From assembly GCA_003030785.1 (NCBI GenBank), contig PYVH01000020.1, positions 1-41,783 on the forward strand: 41,783 nt of DNA, in the 5' to 3' direction. Within the stretch, counting starts at the first letter, position 1. Every line of letters begins with the position of its first letter. The translations under genes were made by a program, and so were the position numbers. Source of the DNA: Marinobacter sp. B9-2 (GTDB taxonomy: Bacteria; Pseudomonadota; Gammaproteobacteria; Pseudomonadales; Oleiphilaceae). A model generated the notes under the pieces. That model made no database searches, had not been told where the DNA came from, and saw nothing but the letters and a program-made list of their open reading frames with translations. Shown here in pieces: positions 1-6,838 of the stretch.

Positions 1-105
1 CTAACCGGTTTTACCGCCGTCTCCTACTTTTTCACGCTAACCCGCGATGAACCTTATTTCAGAGCCTCGGTTCTTGAAGAGCGGCATTCCTTGTATGCAG
101 CGTGA
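1..105 (+). CDS. C-terminal end of a putative nucleotidyltransferase antitoxin (partial)
   Basis: An open frame enters from the window edge and stops at 103-105. Its last residues read PYFRASVLEERHSLYAA, a tail that resembles the ends of small MNT-type nucleotidyltransferase domain proteins. It overlaps the preferred start of the next gene (95) by 11 bases, the tight arrangement usual for MntA/HepT toxin-antitoxin pairs. In characterised pairs the nucleotidyltransferase AMPylates HepT and neutralises it. Only about 34 residues are visible, no catalytic motif is included, and the assignment rests mostly on the neighbour. The first residues could also be out of frame with the real gene. Confidence 0.45.
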   Translation, partial: LTGFTAVSYFFTLTRDEPYFRASVLEERHSLYAA

Positions 106-436
106 GGCTCTCAAGTACCTTTACGATATTCTTGCAGCTGCTGAGAAGGTTCAGCGTTTTGTTGCTGGTAGCAGTGAAGACGATTATCTGAGTGATGAGT
201 TGTTGCAGTCTGCTGTTGAGCGCCAGTTTGAAATCATCGGAGAGGCGATGGGTAAGTTACACAAGATTGCTCCAGACGAGGCTGAGCGGTTTGTCGATTA
301 TAAAAAGATGATCGCATTTCGGAACGTGCTTATTCACGGCTATGCGACTATCGATCCGGTGATTGTTTGGGGCGTGGTGGAAAGCAATCTGAATGACGTT
401 TTGAATCAGGCGCGGGAAGCTCTGAGCGCTGATTAA
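95..436 (+). CDS. hepT: HepT-like (DUF86) toxin / ribonuclease
   Basis: A 113-residue all-helical protein of the HepT/DUF86 family, normally the toxin (a HEPN-fold RNase) of an MntA/HepT toxin-antitoxin module. The HEPN signature R-x4-H is present as RNVLIHGY near residue 78, after the family's usual middle stretch (FEIIGEAMGKL). The frame is open from an ATG at 47, but the ATG at 95 gives the family-typical N-terminus MQREALKYLYDIL and an 11-base overlap with the upstream frame, so 95 is preferred. Codon use is more AT-rich than in the flagellar genes, which fits a mobile defence-type gene. It is followed at 474 by a palindromic repeat. Confidence 0.8.
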   Translation: MQREALKYLYDILAAAEKVQRFVAGSSEDDYLSDELLQSAVERQFEIIGEAMGKLHKIAPDEAERFVDYKKMIAFRNVLIHGYATIDPVIVWGVVESNLNDVLNQAREALSAD

Positions 437-473
437 TCATCGAAAGTTGATATTGCAGGAATGCGTTAAAAAC

Positions 474-502
474 GGGGTCAGATGAGAACTTCATCTGACC
501 CC
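474..502. repeat. GGGGTCAGATGA palindromic repeat, copy 1
   Basis: Perfect 12-bp inverted arms (GGGGTCAGATGA / TCATCTGACCCC) around a 5-base loop. Larger nested forms of the same motif occur at 10618-10672 and 12561-12621. It lies between the hepT stop and the 3' end of the minus-strand TPR gene. REP-like intergenic element; no transposase of its own is visible in the window. Confidence 0.85.
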
Positions 503-512
503 AAGTTCAATC

Positions 513-2513
513 TCACCGCCGCTTCACAAAATAAACACTCAAATTCTGCCCCATCAGACTCTGCACCTCACTGCCCAGCGCCTCCGCCTGAATCTGCTTC
601 TGAACCGGCCCGGTTGCCAGGCTGTGGCCATCCACATCCCGCGCTTTCACGAGCTTCCATTCCACCTCGTTACTCGCCATAGCCATGAGCTCTTTCAGCT
701 GGGCGGTATCCTGCGGCCGGAACCATCTGTCGCGGCAGCCGCCGAGGCTGAAGAAATCGGCGTCGGCGGTCAATTCCTGCCAGGCGGCATCGCTTCTATT
801 GGCAAGCACCATCCGGCGTAACTGGCGCAGCGTCTGGCGGGTGGGTTGCAGCTTATGTTCGGCAACCAGTTTGCGGATCTGTTTGTCGCCGGACGTTTGC
901 TCTGCAATGGCGGTGTGCATGTGCACCACAGCGCCGGAGCCGGTGGCCTGGTTAACCAGAGCCGCCAGGGACAGGGTGGTCATGGCCGGTGAGGGCAGGC
1001 GACCGACTTCGATCCAGTGCACCTGGTGGCCATCGGCCACAAAACGCTGGGCGATGGACCAGGGCCAGAACACGATGTTGTCCATACCCATCTCGTTGGC
1101 CATGCGTGTGGCTTTGGCGATGTTGGCCAGAGATTCATCCACCGCGATCACTTCCACATCGTCCAGATAGCCGGCCAGTTCCATCGCCCGTTGGCCGGAC
1201 TGCGCACCGCACACCATGATCCGAAGGGTGGCCGGGAGATTTTCCGTGTCCAGCCCCAGTTCAGTGGCCATCAGTGTTTTCAGGCTGCTTTCGGTACGAT
1301 AGGCCAACCGGGACCAGGACGGCCATGCCTGAGGAACATCGGTCTTATCCAGACAAAGTTCCTCGGCTTTCTCATCGAAATTCTGCTTGATGGCCTCTTC
1401 TTCGGCCCGATCGTAATAGCTGGCGGCCAGAACGGGCTGCAATGCCAAAGGCCAGTCCACGAGGTTCCATTGGCCAAGTTGAACCGCGAACGGCTGATGG
1501 AAGAGGGCGCCGTACATGGCGTTGATCATCAGTGAGCCGATGAGTCCGTCCTGTTCCTCGCCAAGGGCAAACTGGGCCTGGATGCTGTCGTTAATAGCAG
1601 AGACCAGTCGGTCTTCATCGTCTTCAGCTGCCAGGGCATAGCCGGTTCTGTCGGCGTATTGAGCGATGGCCAGTGTCAGGCGCTGCAGTTCGTCCCGAAG
1701 TTCAACGGTTTGTGCGACTTCGGCAATGATCGCCCGACGCAGCAGGGTAACCAGCTCTTCCACCGCCGGATTGGGCATCAGGGTTTTCTGCAGGGCCAGG
1801 ATCAGCAGTTCGTCTTCGCTGGCGGCCTCAAGGGAAATCTGTGCGTCCGGGTTATCCAGGCCATATAGGTGATTAATAATGGCGCTGACAAACCGGCCCA
1901 ATTCCTGATGTGGAAGACCATCCCGCTGGAGAAGGGCGACAGCATCCTGGGCCAGGGCGGAATCCGCCTTGTTTACTTCGAGGTGCTGGGCGCAGGTGAG
2001 CATGCCGCTGTAGACGGAATCCCATTCGGCGCCGGTTTGCAGCAGCTTGCGGTAATGCAGATAGGCCACATCGAACTGCCCCTGCAAACGCTTGGAATGA
2101 GCAACACCGCAGAAAGCGGCGGCAGATTGCCGCTCGCAGTCCAGGGCTTGCAGGAAATACTGCTCTGCAAGCGCCGGCCGCTCGGTTTTCAGGGCCCAGT
2201 AGCCCAGGTTGCAATACTGCTGCGCCTGGCCCGGCTGATGGTCCAGGCTGGCATTGAACAGGATATGAGCCTTCTCAAGCTGCCCGTCGTCCATCTCCAC
2301 GCGGCCAAGCAGGCCCAGCCCACCGGCGTTCTCCGGCTCCAGGGCCAGCGCCTCGTTCAGATAGCCCCGGCATTCTTGCCGGGCCTTCAGTCGCTGAATA
2401 TGGCTGAGGCCGTTGCTGTTGGACTCCCCATAGGCAAGATTGGCCTGCAGAAGCAGGCGGGCAACCTGGGCCTGTTGGGATTGGGATACCTGGACTTGAT
2501 GCTTGGCTTGCAT
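513..2513 (-). CDS. TPR protein with a C-terminal methyltransferase-like domain, flagellin-linked
   Basis: A 666-residue cytoplasmic protein with no signal peptide. Residues about 50-170 form tetratricopeptide-like repeats. Residues about 430-530 look like a Rossmann methyltransferase: a motif-I-like MVCGAQSGQ, then VIAVDES in the place of the acidic motif II. The end (LSVYFVKRR) is compact and basic. The frame is open further upstream, but the ATG at 2513 has GAGG seven bases before it and a family-like N-terminus, while the upstream extension runs into the flagellin terminator. It lies directly downstream of a flagellin gene on the same strand and has its own sigma54-like site (2598-2613). 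A role in flagellin modification is inferred from position; the substrate is unknown. The glycine-rich loop is not canonical, so the domain may bind SAM weakly or not at all. Confidence 0.7.
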   Translation of the reverse strand: MQAKHQVQVSQSQQAQVARLLLQANLAYGESNSNGLSHIQRLKARQECRGYLNEALALEPENAGGLGLLGRVEMDDGQLEKAHILFNASLDHQPGQAQQYCNLGYWALKTERPALAEQYFLQALDCERQSAAAFCGVAHSKRLQGQFDVAYLHYRKLLQTGAEWDSVYSGMLTCAQHLEVNKADSALAQDAVALLQRDGLPHQELGRFVSAIINHLYGLDNPDAQISLEAASEDELLILALQKTLMPNPAVEELVTLLRRAIIAEVAQTVELRDELQRLTLAIAQYADRTGYALAAEDDEDRLVSAINDSIQAQFALGEEQDGLIGSLMINAMYGALFHQPFAVQLGQWNLVDWPLALQPVLAASYYDRAEEEAIKQNFDEKAEELCLDKTDVPQAWPSWSRLAYRTESSLKTLMATELGLDTENLPATLRIMVCGAQSGQRAMELAGYLDDVEVIAVDESLANIAKATRMANEMGMDNIVFWPWSIAQRFVADGHQVHWIEVGRLPSPAMTTLSLAALVNQATGSGAVVHMHTAIAEQTSGDKQIRKLVAEHKLQPTRQTLRQLRRMVLANRSDAAWQELTADADFFSLGGCRDRWFRPQDTAQLKELMAMASNEVEWKLVKARDVDGHSLATGPVQKQIQAEALGSEVQSLMGQNLSVYFVKRR

Positions 2514-2597
2514 GGAACACCTCGTGAATACAGCCGCAGTTAGGAACGGCAAAGGTCTGCAGTTTTTTGACGGTTTGCCGTGCTTTGAGGGAAGTGC

Positions 2598-2613
2598 TGC
2601 GAAAGGTGTGCCA
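2598..2613 (-). promoter_or_regulatory. sigma54-like promoter of the TPR/methyltransferase gene
   Basis: On the minus strand TGGCACACCTTTCGCA has the GG-N10-GC spacing of RpoN promoters (consensus TGGCAC-N5-TTGC), with TCGC in place of TTGC. It lies about 85 bases upstream of the start. The flagellin promoter at 4632-4647 has the same TCGC variant, which suggests co-regulation. Confidence 0.6.
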
Positions 2614-2658
2614 GTTTGTGGGACGGGGAGATCAAAGAGTAAAGGGATTTTATTACTC

Positions 2659-2692
2659 AAAAAAAAGAGGGCCCGGTTTGCACCGGGCCCTC
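2659..2692 (-). terminator. Rho-independent terminator of the long flagellin gene
   Basis: On the minus strand an 11-bp GC-rich stem (GAGGGCCCGGT / ACCGGGCCCTC) is followed by a run of eight T. It begins 19 bases after the flagellin stop codon. Confidence 0.9.
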
Positions 2693-2711
2693 TTGGCATC
2701 GCTCCCTATCT

Positions 2712-4529
2712 TTAGCCCTGCAGCAACTGCAACACCTGCTGTGGCCTTGCGTTCGCCTGGGCCAGTACCGATAGGCCAGCCTGCTGGAGGACCTGGGTTC
2801 GGGCCAGTTCGGCGGATTCCTTAGCAAAATCCGCATCGCGAATTCGACTATTGGACGCCGAAAGGTTCTCTGATGTAGTTGCAAGGTTTGCGATGGTGGA
2901 TTCGAAGCGGTTTTGGACGGCGCCGAGTTCCGCACGGTATCCGTTGATGGTGTCTATAGCGTAATCGACAGCAATCATGGCAAGGTCCGCACCCCTGCTG
3001 GTAGAGATATCGATGTCATTCATCGTCACAGATTCTGTTTCGACAGTTGCCACAACCGATTGGAGTGTCTCATTTGCAACATCAAAGGAGCTGTCACCAT
3101 CTAGGTCTGCGAGCACCTCAATTGTAAATGGCTCACCAAACTGAGATGAAAAATAGATTTCGTTGTTGTTGGCGTTGAGGTTGGCTTTAATGCCCGTTTG
3201 GTTGGATTCTGCATTCACTTTACTTACAAGATCGTTCAGAGAAGTAAGTCCCTGGAAATTGTATGCTGTACCGTTGATGTCGATACTGAAATCATAGGAC
3301 TCACCGTCTGAGAAACTATCGACAAGGGACTTCGGTTCGTAAGCTTCCACAGTGAGGGCGCTGTTAAGATTCTGTTGGTTCCCGTAGGGGGTAATTGAGA
3401 TCTCTGGAGTGGTGAACGTCTCCGCTGAGCCATTGGTGATGTCAAAATTATCGTCGGTTGCGTTATAGGCAACAGTTACGCCATCCACCCCGATTTCATC
3501 TTCAATCTGCTGAGCAATTGCATCGCCTGCAGTAGCGAGGGTTCCGTTGGGTGTGATATCAATTAGGTTCCCGTCGACATTCAGTGTGCCGCCATTAGTA
3601 AAATCTGAGGCGGCAATGCTGAGAATGTCATTCTGTTGTGATCCCACGTTAACAGTGTCGGCGCCAGCGTAAGACACTTCTGTGGTAGCCACATTAGTCT
3701 GGACCAGGTTGAATTTTGCATCGACCGGTTCAGTTGTCGCATTCCTCAGGACCAATTCGGTACCATCTGACACAAGAGAGATGCCATCGAGGTTGGAGTT
3801 ACCGGAGATTTGGGTATTGATCGCGGCGGCAAGCGCTGCGGTATTATCGTAATCTGCGGCACCTAGATCCAGAACCTCTCCGTTAATTGATACAGTACCT
3901 CTAATATTAGTTGTCGGTGGCGTGGTACTGAAAGGAAAGTCTGAACTTATGTCGACTGAAGCAGACGTATTTTCGGTGAGCGGGTCGGTTGCAAACCCAT
4001 CAGTCAACGCCAGAGTTGCACCGATTCTGCTTCCTCTGGAGTCGAGGCCGCTAACTGCAATAGTCTCACCTGTATTTGCACCCACCTGGAATGTTTGAGT
4101 ATCAAAAGTGCCATCCAGAACTTTCAAGCCGTTGAAAGAAGTCTGCGATGCGATCCGGTTAATTTCCTCAATCCTTTGCTGCACTTCCTGATTAAGCGCT
4201 TGTTGGTCCGAAATGCTGTTGGTGGCGTTCGCAGACTGTACTGCTAGCTCACGAATACGCTGCAAGTTATTGGTTATCTCATCCATGGCACCTTCCGCAG
4301 TCTGAGCGAGAGAAATGCCGTCATTGGCATTACGCTGGGCCTGATTCAGGCCGGCAATTTGCGATTGAAAGCGCTCAGAGATGGCGAGACCGGCCGCATC
4401 GTCTTTTGCGGAGTTGATGCGTAAGCCGGAGGACAAGCGCTCTAAAGCCACATTGGCCTGCCCTTGGGAGGCGTTCAGATTACGTTGTGCGTTCAGCGAA
4501 GCAATGTTGGTATTAATGACCTGAGGCAT
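2712..4529 (-). CDS. fliC: Flagellin, long form (605 aa)
   Basis: Filament subunit secreted by the flagellar type III apparatus. The N-terminal D0/D1 region (INTNIASLNAQRNL, LSSGLRINSAKDDAAGLA, NANDGISLAQTAEGA) and the C-terminal D1/D0 region (NRFESTIANLATTSENL, VLQQAGLSVLAQANARPQQV) are canonical. Between about residues 175 and 495 lies a long, Thr/Asn/Asp-rich, surface-exposed variable region, which makes it much longer than the 387-aa flagellin encoded divergently. The start at 4529 has a good Shine-Dalgarno (GGGAGAA). A sigma54-like promoter lies about 100 bases upstream and a strong terminator follows. The ends of the two flagellins are alike but their middles are not, so they are paralogues rather than a recent duplication. 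Confidence 0.97.
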   Translation of the reverse strand: MPQVINTNIASLNAQRNLNASQGQANVALERLSSGLRINSAKDDAAGLAISERFQSQIAGLNQAQRNANDGISLAQTAEGAMDEITNNLQRIRELAVQSANATNSISDQQALNQEVQQRIEEINRIASQTSFNGLKVLDGTFDTQTFQVGANTGETIAVSGLDSRGSRIGATLALTDGFATDPLTENTSASVDISSDFPFSTTPPTTNIRGTVSINGEVLDLGAADYDNTAALAAAINTQISGNSNLDGISLVSDGTELVLRNATTEPVDAKFNLVQTNVATTEVSYAGADTVNVGSQQNDILSIAASDFTNGGTLNVDGNLIDITPNGTLATAGDAIAQQIEDEIGVDGVTVAYNATDDNFDITNGSAETFTTPEISITPYGNQQNLNSALTVEAYEPKSLVDSFSDGESYDFSIDINGTAYNFQGLTSLNDLVSKVNAESNQTGIKANLNANNNEIYFSSQFGEPFTIEVLADLDGDSSFDVANETLQSVVATVETESVTMNDIDISTSRGADLAMIAVDYAIDTINGYRAELGAVQNRFESTIANLATTSENLSASNSRIRDADFAKESAELARTQVLQQAGLSVLAQANARPQQVLQLLQG

Positions 4530-4631
4530 ATCAATTCTCCCTGCTCAGAGGTGCCGGAAGCCTGGTGCCCGATCTTTAATGGGAACCCTTGCCGGCTGAA
4601 ATTCGTTAAATTGCCGTTTTGCGGGGTAACA

Positions 4632-4647
4632 AGCGAAGGGCGTGCCA
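4632..4647 (-). promoter_or_regulatory. sigma54-like promoter of the long flagellin
   Basis: Minus-strand TGGCACGCCCTTCGCT has exact GG-N10-GC spacing and one mismatch in the -12 box (TCGC for TTGC). It is about 100 bases upstream of the start codon at 4529, which leaves room for a leader. Confidence 0.65.
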
Positions 4648-4799
4648 GTTTCTATAATCTAAATTTATCTTTCTGTTTTTAAATAATTTTCCAGTTCCTC
4701 TGACCGTTTCTGGAAAGCAAGGCACGCCAGAGTGCTGCCGCTTGAAAGGAATCGAATTGCCGGTTTTACATTTGTTAACAAAAACAGTGGTTTTTTTTC

Positions 4800-4826
4800 T
4801 AAAGCAACCGAAGATGTCGCCGTTAA
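4800..4826 (+). promoter_or_regulatory. sigma28 (FliA) promoter of the short flagellin
   Basis: TAAAGCAA, 11 bases, then GCCGTTAA. This is close to the FliA consensus TAAAGTTT-N11-GCCGATAA and has exact spacing. It lies 88 bases upstream of the ATG at 4914. Confidence 0.8.
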
Positions 4827-4913
4827 GTGGAGTAACAGGGCGGCGCTCCCAAACTGAAAACGGGCGCCAGACCTTTTCCATGAAATAACGACACCAGTCG
4901 AAGGAGAAGCATT

Positions 4914-6077
4914 ATGGCTCTCGGTATTAACACTAACGTTGCGTCACTGTCTGCTCAGAACCAGTTGAACAGCTCTCAGAAAATGAACAGTCAAGCTTTG
5001 GAGCGACTGTCATCCGGTTTACGTATTAACTCTGCGAAAGACGATGCGGCCGGTCTGGCAATTTCATCACGCTTTGACTCTCAGGTCCGAGGATTGGATG
5101 TCGCTCAGCGGAATGCGAATGATGGCGTTTCCCTTGCGCAAACGGCGGAAGGTGCTCTCGAATCAATTTCTGATTCCTTGCAGCGGATTCGTGAGCTCGG
5201 TGTTCAGTCAAGGAACGCGACTAATAGCGATTCTGATCGCTCAGCCTTGAATGATGAAGCGCAGGCTTTGAAAGCAGAAATTAACCGGATTGCTAGCCAG
5301 ACACAGTTCAACGGCATCAACCTGTTAGATGGCAGCTTTACAGATAAGCAATTTCAGGTAGGCGCAAACCAAGGTCAGACCATCAGTATAAGTGGAATCG
5401 TCAATGCAAATGCGGCGAGCTTGGGTGAATATTCCTCAGCAAAAGTTTCTGGCGCCGCAGCGAGCACCTTTACGGCGATAGACGCTGGCGACGTCACGAT
5501 CAAGGATGCTGCAGGTACTGAAGTGAGCATAGGTGCCATTGGTGCAGCTTCGAGTGCGCAAGAGCGCGCCGAGCAGCTCAGGGTGGCAATCAATGCGGTG
5601 TCAGACGAAACTGGTGTGACTGCTACTTTTGATACTGATAGCTCCCTCACATTATCAACCACGACGAATACGCAGGGTGTTAGTATCACAACGGCTAACA
5701 CGGCCACCCTGGCTACTACTGGCTTCGCAGCCGGTACTACGACCCAGGCCTTGGCTACGAATACGGGATTTAATACTCTCGATATCTCTACAACCGGGGG
5801 GGCAGATACAGCGATTACGCAGATGGATGCGGCTTTATCGGCGGTCAATACGGCTCGTTCTAAATTGGGTGCGGTCCAGAATCGTTTTGAATCCACAATT
5901 TCTAACATTGCCTCAACCTCTGAGAACCTCAGCGCCGCCAACAGCCGTATCCTGGACGCTGACTTCGCCGCCGAAACTGCGAAGCTCTCCAAGTCCCAAG
6001 TGCTGCAGCAGGCCGGTATCTCGGTCCTGGCTCAGGCGAACGCCCGTCCGCAGCAGGTTCTGTCCCTCCTGCAGTAA
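4914..6077 (+). CDS. fliC: Flagellin, short form (387 aa)
   Basis: Second filament subunit. The N-terminus (GINTNVASLSAQNQL, LSSGLRINSAKDDAAGLA) and C-terminus (NRFESTISNIASTSENL, SVLAQANARPQQVL) are canonical. The central part, about residues 170-290, is Ala/Thr-rich and short. A strong Shine-Dalgarno (AAGGAGAA) precedes the ATG. It is the first gene of the rightward set followed by flaG, fliD and fliS, and is driven by the sigma28 site at 4800-4826. With the divergent long flagellin it gives the cell two filament proteins under different sigma factors. Confidence 0.97.
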   Translation: MALGINTNVASLSAQNQLNSSQKMNSQALERLSSGLRINSAKDDAAGLAISSRFDSQVRGLDVAQRNANDGVSLAQTAEGALESISDSLQRIRELGVQSRNATNSDSDRSALNDEAQALKAEINRIASQTQFNGINLLDGSFTDKQFQVGANQGQTISISGIVNANAASLGEYSSAKVSGAAASTFTAIDAGDVTIKDAAGTEVSIGAIGAASSAQERAEQLRVAINAVSDETGVTATFDTDSSLTLSTTTNTQGVSITTANTATLATTGFAAGTTTQALATNTGFNTLDISTTGGADTAITQMDAALSAVNTARSKLGAVQNRFESTISNIASTSENLSAANSRILDADFAAETAKLSKSQVLQQAGISVLAQANARPQQVLSLLQ

Positions 6078-6096
6078 TTGGGGCATGGCGGTACAA

Positions 6097-6120
6097 GCCG
6101 GAGCCGAAAGGTTCCGGTTT
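6097..6120 (+). terminator. Weak hairpin between flagellin and flaG
   Basis: CCGGAGCC-GAAA-GGTTCCGG followed by TTT, 20 bases after the flagellin stop. The stem is good but the U tract is short. It may attenuate read-through into flaG so that flagellin mRNA is in excess. Confidence 0.5.
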
Positions 6121-6148
6121 AACGCCGTTTGGATAGCGAGGCAAAGCT

Positions 6149-6583
6149 ATGAATGACGTTAACCTGAGCAACCCGAACCTGAAGCTGGTGCGTGCCAGCG
6201 AGCAGGCGCCGGTGAAGGCACTGTCGTCATCTCAGGCCGAAGGCAGGAATGCCTCCGACCTTGCTTCTTCGTCTGCCGCAGCCGGTCAGGTTCAAAAGCC
6301 CCAGGAAGCTTCAGAGGTGTCGCGAGCTGAAAAGCTGCAGGCGCGTAGTGAAGCTCAGCGGGAGGAGCTGGATGATGCGGTTACACAGCTGAACGATTTT
6401 GTTCAGAATGTGCAGCGGGATCTGCAGTTTGAGGTAGATAACGACCTGGGCCAGACCGTCGTGAAGGTGGTTGATCAAAAGACCCAGGAAGTGATTCGCC
6501 AGATTCCGGACGAAGTGGCATTGAGGTTGGCAGAAAACTTGCAGAAGGATGAGCCGCTGACGTTGTTTAATATTAAAGTGTAA
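6149..6583 (+). CDS. flaG: FlaG family flagellar protein
   Basis: A 144-residue protein. The first 70 residues or so are Ala/Ser/Gln-rich and probably disordered. The C-terminal half is the FlaG domain (FVQNVQRDLQFEVDND, VVKVVDQKTQEVIRQIP, ending LFNIKV). FlaG proteins affect flagellar filament length; the mechanism is not settled. It lies 71 bases after the short flagellin and 255 bases before fliD, the usual flagellin-flaG-fliD-fliS order of Pseudomonas and relatives. It ends with its own terminator-like hairpin at 6625. Confidence 0.92.
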   Translation: MNDVNLSNPNLKLVRASEQAPVKALSSSQAEGRNASDLASSSAAAGQVQKPQEASEVSRAEKLQARSEAQREELDDAVTQLNDFVQNVQRDLQFEVDNDLGQTVVKVVDQKTQEVIRQIPDEVALRLAENLQKDEPLTLFNIKV

Positions 6584-6624
6584 GGGCGGTTGCTCATACG
6601 CAGATTTAAATGACGGTATTTCAG

Positions 6625-6666
6625 CACCGCCGCACCCGTGAGGGGCCGGCGGTGTTCTGCGTTTTT
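6625..6666 (+). terminator. Terminator-like hairpin after flaG
   Basis: CACCGCCG and CGGCGGTG arms around a 14-base loop. The T run (GTTTTT) begins six bases after the stem. It separates flaG from the independently promoted fliD. Confidence 0.55.
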
Positions 6667-6680
6667 GGGGTGAGAGGGTT

Positions 6681-6721
6681 CTCCCTCTCCCCCGGCCCCT
6701 CTCCCGCGAGGGGAGAGGGGA
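6681..6721. repeat. CCCTCTCCCC / GGGGAGAGGGG hairpin repeat, copy 1
   Basis: A C-rich strand folds on a G-rich strand around GCGA. A near-identical copy lies at 9271-9312 after fliS. Dispersed GC-rich intergenic repeat. Confidence 0.8.
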
Positions 6722-6769
6722 GGTGTTGTTAACTGTTACAGGGTGTTACAAATCGGCGAAAGAAAAAGG

Positions 6770-6796
6770 CAAAGTTTTGCCGCTTTTTGCCGATAA
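6770..6796 (+). promoter_or_regulatory. sigma28 (FliA) promoter of fliD-fliS
   Basis: CAAAGTTT, 11 bases, then a perfect GCCGATAA. Apart from the first base it matches the FliA consensus exactly. It lies 43 bases upstream of the preferred fliD start. Confidence 0.9.
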
Positions 6797-6838
6797 ACTG
6801 AACAATGAAGAGATTCGCCCCCTTGAGGAGGCATGAGC

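Larger units (their letters stand above)
4530..4913. other. Divergent flagellin control region
   Basis: A 384-base, AT-rich gap between two divergent flagellin genes. It holds a sigma54-like site for the long flagellin, a sigma28 site for the short one, and an 8-bp inverted repeat (GGCGTGCC at about 4639, GGCACGCC at about 4720). No small gene is seen. Confidence 0.7.

Noticed and set aside
4712-4740. Second sigma54-like box (GGCACG) facing the short flagellin
   Set aside because: The GG-to-GC spacing is 11 rather than 10 and the -12 element is poor; the sigma28 site explains the promoter.
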